A DNA stretch of 64,000 nucleotides. Source: a virus. A program made the position numbers and the translations under genes. The notes under the pieces were generated by a model. That model searched no databases, was not told where the DNA came from, and was given only the letters and a program-made list of their open reading frames with translations. The number at the start of each line of letters is the position of its first letter. Position 1 is the stretch's first letter. The stretch is taken from IMG/VR virus record IMGVR_UViG_3300017917_002838, positions 1 to 64,000 of that record; one strand, given 5' to 3'. Below are positions 15,100 through 22,443 of the stretch, one piece after another.

Positions 15100-15400
15100 T
15101 GTAGGTGCGGACTAAATTATTGATTTATGAAGAAGTAAATAAGATCCCTGGCCCGCAGAATAGGGGGCGTTTTCCACAGGCTTACGCACAGGTGTGGATA
15201 ACCCTCGAGAAATCTGTGGATAAGCTACGGCGTGTCGCCCACACCGCAAATGTCCGATTTCTCCCAATCCTGCTTACGGGAGTGTCGTAGATCCACTTTG
15301 AAATAGGTGTAAATTTACAGGTTTTTTATTGGGTTTTTTAACACTTAAATTATTGCTATTTTTTACCTATCAAAAAAGCCCAATATTTTCGTGTAACGCA
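15100..15400. other. ori: Putative replication origin (DnaA-box cluster plus AT-rich tract)
   Basis: Within 54 bases lie two perfect DnaA boxes on the minus strand (TTATCCACA, at 15193-15201 and 15215-15223) and two near matches on the plus strand (TTTTCCACA at 15170-15178, TTACGCACA at 15182-15190). About 80 bases on, 15296-15390 is strongly AT-rich and suits an unwinding element. The 552-base gap between coding genes has no credible ORF. The arrangement is that of a bacterial or plasmid DnaA-dependent origin. Confidence 0.7.
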
Positions 15401-15419
15401 TTCGGGCGTGTCGAAGGCA

Positions 15420-15504
15420 TGTGAGGCGTATCACAAATTATTTTTCAAGATGCCCGAATTATACGCATTTCTAATTTGATTTTGTCGGTGCGTTCGTGTA
15501 TCTT
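15420..15504 (+). promoter_or_regulatory. Early promoter module 2
   Basis: A perfect TGTGA-GGCGTA-TCACA palindrome at 15420-15435, then TGTCGG at 15483 and TATCTT at 15499 (16 bases start to start). Drives the 69-residue barrel-like gene. A related block, GTAACG-N4-CGGGCGTGTCG, precedes it and recurs at 16.68 kb. Confidence 0.65.
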
Positions 15505-15534
15505 TGGTATTAGTCAATTAGAAAGAAGGTTCAA

Positions 15535-15744
15535 ATGTCCGCTCTCACATTTTCTCACAAAGGTTTGCTCGTTGGCAAATTCTACCAAGGTTCTCGCGGG
15601 TCTGGAATTATCCAGGAAGCCCAAGATTCAGAGGCTTGGTATGGCAGAGGAATTTCTGCCTATAAAGTTCGCGTTCGTCCTGATTACAAGGGTGATGGAA
15701 TTTATCTCGAAGATTTCTGGGCAACAGTTGCCGTAGAATGTTAG
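15535..15744 (+). CDS. Small barrel-like early protein (paralogue of the product at 14.4 kb)
   Basis: 69 residues. Shares the K-x-LL-GK-Y-RGSG-I framework and the VRV and FWATV strands with its paralogue, with a four-residue insertion before the VRV strand. RBS AGAAGG. It has its own promoter module, so the two copies can be expressed separately. Confidence 0.65.
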   Translation: MSALTFSHKGLLVGKFYQGSRGSGIIQEAQDSEAWYGRGISAYKVRVRPDYKGDGIYLEDFWATVAVEC

Positions 15745-15820
15745 GGGATAACTAACCGAAACGGGGGCAGTTTCGAGAGTGTTCTCGCCCAACGTCGTAA
15801 GTAATAACTCTCACCATTTT

Positions 15821-15842
15821 TGTCAGCGCCAGATGATACAAT
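15821..15842 (+). promoter_or_regulatory. Early promoter module 3
   Basis: TGTCAG at 15821 and TACAAT at 15837, with a 10-base spacer. No GGGC-N12-TTACGR copy and no CRP-type site are visible upstream. Confidence 0.65.
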
Positions 15843-15866
15843 TCAGAAATAAACGAAAGGGAAAAA

Positions 15867-16046
15867 ATGAGCCAGATGAAATTATCGTTAGAAAATTTTG
15901 ACGAAATGCTAAACGAAGTTTATGGAGAAATAAATGTTGCGGGCAGTATTTTCACCGCTTCAGATATTCTTAAAAATTGCGATTCTATTGCTTATAGTGT
16001 TTATGCCGCAGATTATTTAAGTTTTGATGAAGAAGAAGGGGAATAA
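15867..16046 (+). CDS. Small acidic protein, unknown
   Basis: 59 residues (LENFDEMLNEVYGEINVAG...). RBS GAAAGGGAAAAA, the form used by nearly all genes behind the early modules. Two-helix character with an acidic tail. First gene of a six-gene microprotein operon. Confidence 0.55.
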   Translation: MSQMKLSLENFDEMLNEVYGEINVAGSIFTASDILKNCDSIAYSVYAADYLSFDEEEGE

Positions 16047-16047
16047 A

Positions 16048-16188
16048 ATGAAAAAATATAAAGTAACCTATGAAACTTTTGTAGAGGCTGAAGATAATCT
16101 TCGTGCCATGTTCAAGGCTAATCATAAATTAGACCCGCTTGGAGATGTTCAGTTTCAGTTTGATGTTGTAGATGTTGAAGAGGTATAA
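16048..16188 (+). CDS. Small beta-alpha-beta protein, unknown
   Basis: 46 residues (KKYKVTYETFVEAEDNLRAMFKANHK ... FQFDVVDVEE). The alternation of a strand, a helix starting EAED and a final strand is common in short phage proteins. A similar product is encoded at 40.1 kb (KTYKIKVDAEVMIQAFSAEDAMDYL). Confidence 0.55.
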   Translation: MKKYKVTYETFVEAEDNLRAMFKANHKLDPLGDVQFQFDVVDVEEV

Positions 16189-16189
16189 A

Positions 16190-16327
16190 ATGGCAGAGAT
16201 GGAATTTTTTCGTATGGATAGCGAGGGAGCGGGCTGGCTACCGCTCTCTCAAATGAGTAAAGATGAATTTGATGAATTAGAAAAATCAGTTGCGTTTGAG
16301 TTAGAATTTTCCAAATACTTTAGATAA
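16190..16327 (+). CDS. Small protein, unknown
   Basis: 45 residues (MEFFRMDSEGAGWLPLSQMSKDEFDELEKS). One aromatic-rich loop and one acidic helix. Two bases from its upstream neighbour. Confidence 0.5.
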   Translation: MAEMEFFRMDSEGAGWLPLSQMSKDEFDELEKSVAFELEFSKYFR

Positions 16328-16340
16328 GGGAGAAATAAAA

Positions 16341-16454
16341 ATGGGTAATTTATTAGATGTTATCGGTATCGAATGTATTACATGCGGAACTGCCGGATTT
16401 GTTTTCTATGGTGATGAAGGTATAACAGTTATGCCTTGCGAGTGTGAGGAATAA
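16341..16454 (+). CDS. Zinc-binding microprotein
   Basis: 37 residues. IECITCGTAGFVFYGDEGI and MPCECEE supply C-x2-C and C-x-C pairs, a single-ribbon layout. RBS AAGGGAGAA. Confidence 0.6.
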   Translation: MGNLLDVIGIECITCGTAGFVFYGDEGITVMPCECEE

Positions 16455-16457
16455 AAA

Positions 16458-16559
16458 ATGTACACGTTTATAGTTGTATCACTTTCAGTTATTGCTACTC
16501 TAATTGGAGTAGCATTAGCAATTGTATTTTTTGATTTGGAAGAAAATGAAAATTCATAA
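16458..16559 (+). CDS. Small single-pass membrane protein
   Basis: 33 residues. A hydrophobic helix from residue 3 to about 25 (FIVVSLSVIATLIGVALAIV), then an acidic end. Overlaps the following gene by 14 bases. Confidence 0.5.
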   Translation: MYTFIVVSLSVIATLIGVALAIVFFDLEENENS

Positions 16560-16671
16560 AAGCATAGTTACAAAGGTTCAAGAGTTGCGTAGAAGTAATG
16601 CAGCTACACCGATCCCGTCTAAAAAAATTTATTCACGAAAGAAAAAACATAGGTTAAAAAAAGAGGAATAA
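16546..16671 (+). CDS. Small basic protein
   Basis: 41 residues, pI very high (KKIYSRKKKHRLKKEE near the C-terminus). Could bind nucleic acid. It is out of frame with, and overlaps, the preceding membrane-protein gene. Confidence 0.45.
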   Translation: MKIHKSIVTKVQELRRSNAATPIPSKKIYSRKKKHRLKKEE

Positions 16672-16708
16672 ATTCGTGTAACGTAGTCGGGCGTGTCGCG
16701 GCCCCCGC

Positions 16709-16788
16709 GGGCTTAAAGACTTTGTTACGGAGATCACATTAATTTCACGGGTCTAGGAGTTGCCAATGTCAGTGGCCTGTGTTATCGT
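16709..16788 (+). promoter_or_regulatory. Early promoter module 4
   Basis: GGGC-N12-TTACGG (16709-16730), CRP-type TGTTA-N6-TCACA (16723-16738, overlapping the TTACG part), TGTCAG at 16767, TATCGT at 16783. Confidence 0.65.
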
Positions 16789-16816
16789 TCTCTTACCTGC
16801 TACGAAAGGACTCCAA

Positions 16817-16957
16817 ATGGACGATTTATCTGCTGACCTCTATGGCGACTGGTTCGAGGCTGAGGAATACTCAACCGACGAAGAATATGAGGAGTGGGTC
16901 GATACCGACCTATTCTATGACAATGAACCACCGGCTGATGATATGTGGGGCTTTTAG
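16817..16957 (+). CDS. Acidic early microprotein (copy 1)
   Basis: 46 residues, one third acidic (LYGDWFEAEEYSTDEEYEEW). Start at the ATG after GAAAGGA. Similar in size and composition to the gene in the next module. A DNA-mimic role is a guess. Confidence 0.5.
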   Translation: MDDLSADLYGDWFEAEEYSTDEEYEEWVDTDLFYDNEPPADDMWGF

Positions 16958-16975
16958 CCCCACTAGGGCCCCGGC

Positions 16976-17050
16976 GGGCCCCAGTGTGTTGTTACGACAC
17001 GAAAATATTTTAGCCATAAACTTGCGAATGTCGGTTGTTTCTGCTATGGT
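16976..17050 (+). promoter_or_regulatory. Early promoter module 5
   Basis: GGGC-N12-TTACGA (16976-16997), CTTGCGAATGTCGG ending in TGTCGG at 17029, and TATGGT at 17045. The CTTGCGAATGTC string also occurs in module 10. Confidence 0.6.
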
Positions 17051-17078
17051 TCTACCACCAACTACGAAAGGGCCAAAA

Positions 17079-17222
17079 ATGGAAATTTACAACGGCGGCG
17101 AACTCATCGATTTCTCCAACGAGGAGTATTTTGAGGGCATCATCTTTGCTGATGAATGCGATGCGGAGGAGGCTTATTTTGAGTCTCTATGGCTCGAGGA
17201 CCAAGAACAGGAGTGGATATAA
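17079..17222 (+). CDS. Acidic early microprotein (copy 2)
   Basis: 47 residues, strongly acidic (EEYFEGIIFADECDAEEAYFESLWLEDQEQ). RBS GAAAGGG. A single-gene unit between two modules. Confidence 0.5.
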   Translation: MEIYNGGELIDFSNEEYFEGIIFADECDAEEAYFESLWLEDQEQEWI

Positions 17223-17241
17223 GCCCCTCTGGGGCCCCCGT

Positions 17242-17321
17242 GGGCTTTTTAATCTTGTTACGGGCATGTGATAATTATCACCGATCTGCAGCTATATTTT
17301 GTCGGTGGCCTCATGTATAAT
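17242..17321 (+). promoter_or_regulatory. Early promoter module 6
   Basis: GCCCCCGTGGGC hairpin with a following T-run, the GGGC-N12-TTACGG element (17242-17263), CRP-type TGTGA-TAATTA-TCACC (17267-17282), TGTCGG at 17300 and a perfect TATAAT at 17316. This is the clearest complete module. Confidence 0.75.
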
Positions 17322-17343
17322 CTAGACTAAGAAAAGGGGAACC

Positions 17344-18060
17344 ATGAAACTAAAACGCTCTAACGATAGGAAGGTAACCAATGCCGTCTCCAAGAATGGA
17401 AAAACACCCGCTATTGCTAATACTTTTGGGCTACCTGCTGGGAAGGATTTCTCATGTCCTGGCGCTACTAGCATCTGCGAAAGTGTCTGCTATGCAGGAA
17501 AACTCGAAAAACTCTACAAGGGAGTAAAAGCCGTACTACTGCATAACTGGGAATTGTTACGCAATGCAGATATGGATACCATGCTACTTTTGATTGATGA
17601 GATGATTGTTGACTTTATTGCAGATTGTGAAAAGAAAAATGCGCCTAAACTCTTCCGTATACACTGGGACGGTGATTTCTTTAATGAAACATATACACAC
17701 GCATGGAGACTAGTAATCATGAACCATCCAGACGTAAAATTCTGGGTCTATACTCGCGTAAAATCTTCTGCCGAGATTCTTCAAGGCTTAGAGAATTTAT
17801 CAGTTTACTATTCTACCGATTCTGAGAATAAAGAAACCGCTCAAGAATTATCTGGTAAAGGCGTAAAACTTGCATACCTTGCAACTACTTTTGCAATGGC
17901 TAAAGAAGATATGCTAAATCTAATTGGAAAATCAGGCGTTAAGTGTCCTGAGAATAATAAAAAGATACCGCTTATTTCTGTAAATGGTTCTGCATGCGTT
18001 ACATGTGGGCAATGCGTATATGAAAGAAACGATATTCTTTTCTCCGCTACTAAAAAATAA
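17344..18060 (+). CDS. gp88-family protein (mycobacteriophage L5 gp88-like)
   Basis: 238 residues. FSCPGATSICESVCYAG near the N-terminus, FRIHWDGDFFN in the middle and ACVTCGQCVY at the end are the family signatures, and the eight or so conserved cysteines suggest metal or iron-sulfur binding. The family is widespread in actinophages and its function is not established. The gene has its own promoter module. Confidence 0.75.
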   Translation: MKLKRSNDRKVTNAVSKNGKTPAIANTFGLPAGKDFSCPGATSICESVCYAGKLEKLYKGVKAVLLHNWELLRNADMDTMLLLIDEMIVDFIADCEKKNAPKLFRIHWDGDFFNETYTHAWRLVIMNHPDVKFWVYTRVKSSAEILQGLENLSVYYSTDSENKETAQELSGKGVKLAYLATTFAMAKEDMLNLIGKSGVKCPENNKKIPLISVNGSACVTCGQCVYERNDILFSATKK

Positions 18061-18132
18061 AATAACAAAAACAGTTTTCAATTTCAGTTTTTGATCTTGA
18101 AAATATTTTCAATTTGAAAATTGGGCCCCCAT

Positions 18133-18220
18133 GGGCATTTTGTACCTTTTAAGGCGTGAGATTTATCACACCCGGAAACTGCATCTTGGATTATGCCATG
18201 TCAGTATTAGATGATATAAT
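18133..18220 (+). promoter_or_regulatory. Early promoter module 7
   Basis: GGGC-N12-TTAAGG (one mismatch to TTACGR, 18133-18154), CRP-type CGTGA-GATTTA-TCACA (18155-18170), TGTCAG at 18199, perfect TATAAT at 18215. Confidence 0.7.
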
Positions 18221-18249
18221 TTTCGCACAAACAACAAGAAGGGGAAACA

Positions 18250-18543
18250 ATGAAACAACCAACACTACAAGAACTACTAGACGCATGCTCCGATTCTATC
18301 GTTGCTGATGAAATTACAAACGAGGCAAAGACTCTAATCGCAACTCTTCAAGGTTCAGATAATCGTAATCAAATTATCTCAGAATTATTCGAGTATTCTT
18401 CTAGCCTTGCTTCTATGGTACTTACAAATGTACTTCATGTGTTATACACGCACGAACAAGTACAAGAACTAATCAAAGCGCAAGAACAGGCTATGGCCGA
18501 TGAACTAACAAATGAAATATCACAATTCTTAGGGGGTAAATAA
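18250..18543 (+). CDS. Helical early protein, unknown
   Basis: 97 residues, almost all helix (LQELLDACSDSIVADEITNEAKTLIATLQGS). RBS AAGGGGAAAC. One base upstream of the next gene, so the two are probably translated together. Confidence 0.55.
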   Translation: MKQPTLQELLDACSDSIVADEITNEAKTLIATLQGSDNRNQIISELFEYSSSLASMVLTNVLHVLYTHEQVQELIKAQEQAMADELTNEISQFLGGK

Positions 18544-18544
18544 T

Positions 18545-18859
18545 ATGGGAAGAAATTTTGCAGAGGCATTATCAAACGTTGAAGGATTAGATATTGAGGA
18601 TGCAATTGCTATGCATCTTCAGTCTAATCACTATCCACCAATTCCAGTTGAAATGGTGACACCATGCATCCAGGCTATTGCTTGCTATAACAATGAATTT
18701 GATATGGATTTGCCTATTGCTCTACCCGAAATTGACGGATTCCAGGTAACTTACAAAGGCAGAACAACTGCACCTGCATGGTCAATTATTGAACAGCATC
18801 ATCTGCATCCATGGCTATATGATTACTATAATGATTATCCAGAAGAGGATGAGGACTAA
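18545..18859 (+). CDS. Conserved early protein, unknown
   Basis: 104 residues. HHLHPWLYDYYNDYPEEDED closes the protein with aromatic and acidic residues, and GFQVTYKGRTTAPAW suggests a small beta element. Follows its neighbour by one base. Not recognised. Confidence 0.55.
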   Translation: MGRNFAEALSNVEGLDIEDAIAMHLQSNHYPPIPVEMVTPCIQAIACYNNEFDMDLPIALPEIDGFQVTYKGRTTAPAWSIIEQHHLHPWLYDYYNDYPEEDED

Positions 18860-18984
18860 TGGCAATTTGCGTATCATGTGACGAACAAGGCACTCACGAA
18901 ATTATTGCCAATTCTTTTTATCTTTCAGGAACTTGGTATTGTTGTGCGTGTCTTGGACAATGTAATTGTGAGGATGAAAGCTGA
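18859..18984 (+). CDS. Zinc-ribbon microprotein
   Basis: 41 residues. CVSCDEQGTHE, then WYCCACLGQCNCED, gives several C-x2-C pairs, a compact treble-clef or ribbon. TAATG overlap upstream and ATGA-type overlap downstream. Confidence 0.6.
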   Translation: MAICVSCDEQGTHEIIANSFYLSGTWYCCACLGQCNCEDES

Positions 18985-19079
18985 TGAAATGTTGGAGTTG
19001 TGATCAAATAATTGATCAAGAAATGGAGGGCTATCACCTGGTTGATGGCTCTCCAACTTGTTGTGAGTGTGAGGACTAA
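18984..19079 (+). CDS. Zinc-ribbon microprotein
   Basis: 31 residues (KCWSCDQII, then TCCECED). Two C-x2-C pairs around one hairpin. It ends the operon one base before the next GGGC element. Confidence 0.55.
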   Translation: MKCWSCDQIIDQEMEGYHLVDGSPTCCECED

Positions 19080-19088
19080 GGCCCCCGT

Positions 19089-19146
19089 GGGCCTAAAAGA
19101 TCTCTTACGACACGATTTGATTAATGTCGGTGCCTTGGTATATAAT
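19089..19146 (+). promoter_or_regulatory. Early promoter module 8
   Basis: GCCCCCGTGGGC hairpin, GGGC-N12-TTACGA (19089-19110), TGTCGG at 19125, perfect TATAAT at 19141. There is no full CRP-type palindrome and the TTACGA-to-TGTCGG distance is the shortest of the set (20 bases). Confidence 0.7.
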
Positions 19147-19173
19147 TCTACTAACTTAAAAGAAAGGGAAAAA

Positions 19174-19425
19174 ATGCTAGATACAACTAACTGGGCAAGA
19201 TACGAGTTTACTATTGGAGGTCTTACTTTTGTTTCGCTTGTAAATCAAGCAGGTACAATTTATCCAAAAGTTTCTATGCTTCCAAGACCAGTTCTTGATG
19301 ACATTAATCGACAAGCAATTCTAAGTTTAGTTGGTAATGTTGAATTTATGACTAGAACAGAAATCCAAGAAAAACTTGCTGAGGCAAACGAGTTCGCAAG
19401 CCAAGCGTTGCTTGAACTGGTCTAA
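19174..19425 (+). CDS. Early protein, unknown
   Basis: 83 residues. Start at the ATG behind GAAAGGGAAAAA. N-terminal strands (YEFTIGGLTFVSLVNQ) and a C-terminal helix (TEIQEKLAEANEFASQALLEL). Followed by a perfect hairpin. Confidence 0.55.
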   Translation: MLDTTNWARYEFTIGGLTFVSLVNQAGTIYPKVSMLPRPVLDDINRQAILSLVGNVEFMTRTEIQEKLAEANEFASQALLELV

Positions 19426-19434
19426 TTAATAATA

Positions 19435-19462
19435 GATAGCGGGTACTTCCCCACCCGCTATC
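19435..19462 (+). terminator. Hairpin after the 83-residue gene
   Basis: GATAGCGGGT / ACCCGCTATC, a 10-bp perfect stem with a CTTCCCC-type loop, directly abutting the next GCCCCCGTGGGC element. Confidence 0.6.
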
Positions 19463-19470
19463 GCCCCCGT

Positions 19471-19551
19471 GGGCCCAACAACACGCTTACGATCATGTGA
19501 AATTTATCACAGCTTTTGAGCTTGATCTATGTCGGTGGCCTATGCTAGAAT
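19471..19551 (+). promoter_or_regulatory. Early promoter module 9
   Basis: GGGC-N12-TTACGA (19471-19492), a perfect CRP-type TGTGA-AATTTA-TCACA (19496-19511), TGTCGG at 19530, TAGAAT at 19546. Confidence 0.75.
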
Positions 19552-19580
19552 ATGCTCACAACAAAATAAGGAGGCTAAAA

Positions 19581-19769
19581 ATGGATACACTATCCGTAAA
19601 GACACGACTATATCAGATAGGTGATTTATTTACCACTCTAAAGTCTGGTACTACTGGTGTAATCAAGGAAATCCATAGAACGGGGTCTGGCTCGGCTCGC
19701 GTATTGCTAGATGTTGGCGGTAAAGACCGCTGGACTAGCGTATCGGCTGAAGATTTAGACCTTCGCTAG
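19581..19769 (+). CDS. Small beta-rich early protein
   Basis: 62 residues (IGDLFTTLKSGTTGVIKEIHRTGSGSARVLLDVGGKDRW). The pattern is of an SH3-like or KOW-like small barrel. Start at the ATG behind AAGGAGG. Confidence 0.55.
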   Translation: MDTLSVKTRLYQIGDLFTTLKSGTTGVIKEIHRTGSGSARVLLDVGGKDRWTSVSAEDLDLR

Positions 19770-19774
19770 TCAAT

Positions 19775-19802
19775 TTGACGACACCTGAGTAAGTGTGATA
19801 AA
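19775..19802 (+). promoter_or_regulatory. Sigma-70-type promoter with a duplicated 32-base element
   Basis: TTGACG, 16 bases, GATAAA, without the TGTCRG element. The string ACACCTGAGTAAGTGT...AAACTGCTCACCAA from 19781 recurs almost unchanged from 21762, just upstream of tRNA-Asp. Confidence 0.5.
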
Positions 19803-19842
19803 CTGCTCACCAACAAAAACAACAACTATCGAAAGGGAAAAA

Positions 19843-20265
19843 ATGAGTAGAGGCAAAGCGATAAATGTTAAAATCGCTACAAGCAAAGTAATCAAGGCGC
19901 TAGAAACTAAACTAGCGCAAATCAAGAAAACCTATGCTGAGCAAGATGCTCTAGAGGCTAAATACCAAAAGTCTTTAGAAAAGTGGAACAAAGAATTGTT
20001 AGAGTTCGCACTTGCTAATATCAAGAAGGCTAAGAATCTTCGTGTGAATATGCGTAGTTGGGATAAATCGTTAAATGTTGATTTTGATATTCCAACACTT
20101 GATGGAGAGTATCCAAAACAACCACAGCGAGAGTTCGAGCAACTACACACTCACTCATATAACGAGATGGTAGAAGAAATTGAGAACGCAATTCGTATTC
20201 TCAAAATGACCGACGAGGAAGTTGTAAGCACAAGCACATACAACGCAATCGCTCGTTATCTCTAA
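19843..20265 (+). CDS. Early coiled-coil protein, unknown
   Basis: 140 residues. A long basic helix (KVIKALETKLAQIKKTYAEQDALEAKYQKSLEKW shape) is followed by a beta segment (NVDFDIPTLDGEY) and a C-terminal helix. Start at the ATG behind GAAAGGGAAAAA. Not recognised. Confidence 0.6.
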   Translation: MSRGKAINVKIATSKVIKALETKLAQIKKTYAEQDALEAKYQKSLEKWNKELLEFALANIKKAKNLRVNMRSWDKSLNVDFDIPTLDGEYPKQPQREFEQLHTHSYNEMVEEIENAIRILKMTDEEVVSTSTYNAIARYL

Positions 20266-20393
20266 GTTTCCTATACGCCCCTTTCTGGGGCACACGGGAA
20301 TGAACCTTCCTGAGCAAGAAGCAAAAAGGCTCCCTCACCTAGGCACGTGAAGGCTAAACTGCCTACCATATCCCTACTAGAGAAAGTCAATTA

Positions 20394-20609
20394 ATGACAC
20401 GATTTAAAGTTGAAATCTGGGACGAGATCCCGCAAAATGATATCACCGTTTGGTTAGAAGAGGGCACTGATGCTCGTGGACTGTCTGAAATAGTCTGGTC
20501 CAATTTGAATAAGTTCCAAGGCAATGTAACTGGAGTACTAGTTGACACACTGCATAATAAAAGAAAGTTTGCATGCTACTATCCCATGGAGATTGTCTCA
20601 TCCAGGTAA
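20394..20609 (+). CDS. Small early protein, unknown
   Basis: 71 residues with a beta-alpha-beta outline (RFKVEIWDEIPQNDITVWLEEG ... VLVDTLHNKRKFACYYP). RBS GAGAAAG. Followed by a GCAGCTCCG / CGGAGCTGC hairpin. Confidence 0.55.
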   Translation: MTRFKVEIWDEIPQNDITVWLEEGTDARGLSEIVWSNLNKFQGNVTGVLVDTLHNKRKFACYYPMEIVSSR

Positions 20610-20611
20610 GA

Positions 20612-20641
20612 ATGCAGCTCCGTACCCCTTTCGGAGCTGCG
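20612..20641 (+). terminator. Terminator-type hairpin
   Basis: GCAGCTCCG / CGGAGCTGC perfect 9-bp stem, TACCCCTTT loop, no U-run. It abuts the next GCCCCCTAGGGC element. Confidence 0.6.
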
Positions 20642-20648
20642 CCCCCTA

Positions 20649-20720
20649 GGGCGATATGTCCGTTTTACGATAGCTAAAAAGATCACCAGGCTTGCGAATG
20701 TCAGTCTTATCTGGTATTAT
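20649..20720 (+). promoter_or_regulatory. Early promoter module 10
   Basis: GGGC-N12-TTACGA (20649-20670), a weak CRP half-site (GATCACC), TGTCAG at 20699, TATTAT at 20715. Confidence 0.65.
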
Positions 20721-20746
20721 TCTCGAATCAACTAAGAAAGGAAAAA

Positions 20747-21754
20747 ATGGCTCACAATCTCGAAACCGAAAATGGCGAAGTTGCTTTTGCTTTGCGGGGC
20801 GCTCCTGCTTGGCACAATCTTGCTAATCGTATTTTCTCAAAAGATGAGGAAGTATCAACTCAACTAATGCTAACAGAGGCTAAACTTTCTAATTGGAATG
20901 TTCGCCTCTCTCCAGTAACCGACCACATTCCTGCTGAATGGAATGATGTATCAGGTTCGCAATATGTTATTCGTACTAATCCATTTAATCAAGGAACTGA
21001 TGTTTTATCTGTTGTCGGTTCTCGATATCAAGTAATTCAGAATGAGGAATTATTTTCATTCGCTGATAATATCCTAGACGGTGATTCTCGTTGTGCTTGG
21101 GAATCTGCTGGCTCCTTAAAGTCAGGCAAGGTTGTATTCGGTTCTCTTACTGTTCCTCGTGAAATGGTATTAGACCCACAAGGCGCTAATGATAAGACTC
21201 AGTTATATCTTATCGTTTGGACATCTCATGACGGTTCTGTTGCTGTTCAAGCAGCGATTACACCAGTTCGTGTAGTTTGCCAAAACACCCTTAATCTTGC
21301 TATGAAGTCTGCTAAGCAGTCATTCAAGATTCGTCACACTCAATCTGCTGATGGAAAGATTCAAGTAGCACGAGAAACTCTTGGATTAACATTTCAATAC
21401 TTTGATGAATTTGAGAAAGAGGCTCAATCTCTATTTTCTCAAAGCATTACTGATGTAGAGTTCTCAAAACTTATTCAGACTATTTATCCAAAGCCTGATA
21501 AAGATACAAAGAATGCTATCACCCGCTGGGAAAATAAGGTTGTTATGCTTGATGACCTTTATCACAATTCCCCGACTAATGCTAATATCAAGGGAACAAA
21601 GTGGGGTGCGTTCAATGCGTTAACCGAGCGTTTGGATTATTACCGAAATGGTAAAGGTTCTAATTCAGATTCTCGTTATGCTTCCGCTTCAGGTTTCGAC
21701 CCTGTTATTACCGCTGAAAAGAATAAGATTCTTCAGGCTGTAAAAGCGTTCTAA
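20747..21754 (+). CDS. DUF932 phage/plasmid-like protein (TIGR03299 type)
   Basis: 335 residues, the usual length. GAPAWHNLANRIF near the N-terminus, SVVGSRYQVIQNEELFSFAD in the middle and RVVCQNTLNLAM are family signatures. DUF932 proteins are common on plasmids and phages and sit near early or replication genes; the biochemical role is unknown. RBS AGAAAGGAAAAA. Confidence 0.8.
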   Translation: MAHNLETENGEVAFALRGAPAWHNLANRIFSKDEEVSTQLMLTEAKLSNWNVRLSPVTDHIPAEWNDVSGSQYVIRTNPFNQGTDVLSVVGSRYQVIQNEELFSFADNILDGDSRCAWESAGSLKSGKVVFGSLTVPREMVLDPQGANDKTQLYLIVWTSHDGSVAVQAAITPVRVVCQNTLNLAMKSAKQSFKIRHTQSADGKIQVARETLGLTFQYFDEFEKEAQSLFSQSITDVEFSKLIQTIYPKPDKDTKNAITRWENKVVMLDDLYHNSPTNANIKGTKWGAFNALTERLDYYRNGKGSNSDSRYASASGFDPVITAEKNKILQAVKAF

Positions 21755-21793
21755 TCGCAACACCTGAGCAAGTGTCTAAACTGCTCACCAATT

Positions 21794-21867
21794 GGTTCGT
21801 TAGCTTAGTTGGATAAAGCGCTACCCTGTCACGGTAGAGATCACGGGTTCAAGTCCCGTACGAATCG
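21794..21867 (+). tRNA. tRNA-Asp (GUC)
   Basis: Cloverleaf: acceptor GGTTCGT / ACGAATC with one G-U pair, D-arm GCTT / AAGC, anticodon arm CTACC-CTGTCAC-GGTAG, T-arm ACGGG-TTCAAGT-CCCGT. No encoded CCA. The only tRNA on the plus strand, lying between two early modules. Confidence 0.93.
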
Positions 21868-21874
21868 CCCCCTA

Positions 21875-21951
21875 GGGCCACAAAAATGTGTTACGAATCA
21901 CAAAATATTCCCCCCAAAAAGTAGACAAGTGTCAGTCCGGTAGTGTACAAT
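21875..21951 (+). promoter_or_regulatory. Early promoter module 11
   Basis: GCCCCCTAGGGC at the 3' edge of the tRNA, GGGC-N12-TTACGA (21875-21896), CRP-type TGTGT-TACGAA-TCACA (21887-21902), TGTCAG at 21930, TACAAT at 21946. Confidence 0.7.
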
Positions 21952-21978
21952 TCTCCGCATACCAACGAAAGGAAAGAA

Positions 21979-22443
21979 ATGGAACAAACAACAAACAAGT
22001 TTGATAATGTTCAACCTTGGGAAGCAAAAGAGTTTCTTCAGCAACTAGATGAGAAACTAACTATCAAAGACGAAATTATCGTTGATTTAGATAAGCGTGT
22101 TTGGGAATTGAAAGAATCATTAGCAAAGGCTCAGGAAGATACTTCCAAGATTTTCAATAAATTTACTACATTGAAAGAATCTATCTTCTCTCTACTCGAT
22201 AATAATCGTGAGGGAGATGAAATTGAAATTACATTAGACGAGGCTAATGACTTTTTATATGCTAATGGTATTCAAACTATCAAGACTACCTACTCAGTTC
22301 ATTTTACAATTACTGGCGTTCTTGAAATCGAAGCAAGTAATGAAGATGAGGCCGAGCGTGAAGCCAGCGATGTTGATGTATCACATCATATGGGCGAAAT
22401 CACAGAGTTTGACGTTACCATAGATAGCGTGGAACAAGAGTAA
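21979..22443 (+). CDS. Early protein with N-terminal coiled coil
   Basis: 154 residues. Residues about 12-60 form a coiled coil (LDEKLTIKDEIIVDLDKRVWELKESLAKAQ), and the C-terminal part (TYSVHFTITGVLEIEASNEDEAEREAS) is a beta-alpha-beta domain similar in outline to the 46-residue early protein at 16 kb. Start at the ATG behind GAAAGGAAAGAA. Unknown function. Confidence 0.6.
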   Translation: MEQTTNKFDNVQPWEAKEFLQQLDEKLTIKDEIIVDLDKRVWELKESLAKAQEDTSKIFNKFTTLKESIFSLLDNNREGDEIEITLDEANDFLYANGIQTIKTTYSVHFTITGVLEIEASNEDEAEREASDVDVSHHMGEITEFDVTIDSVEQE

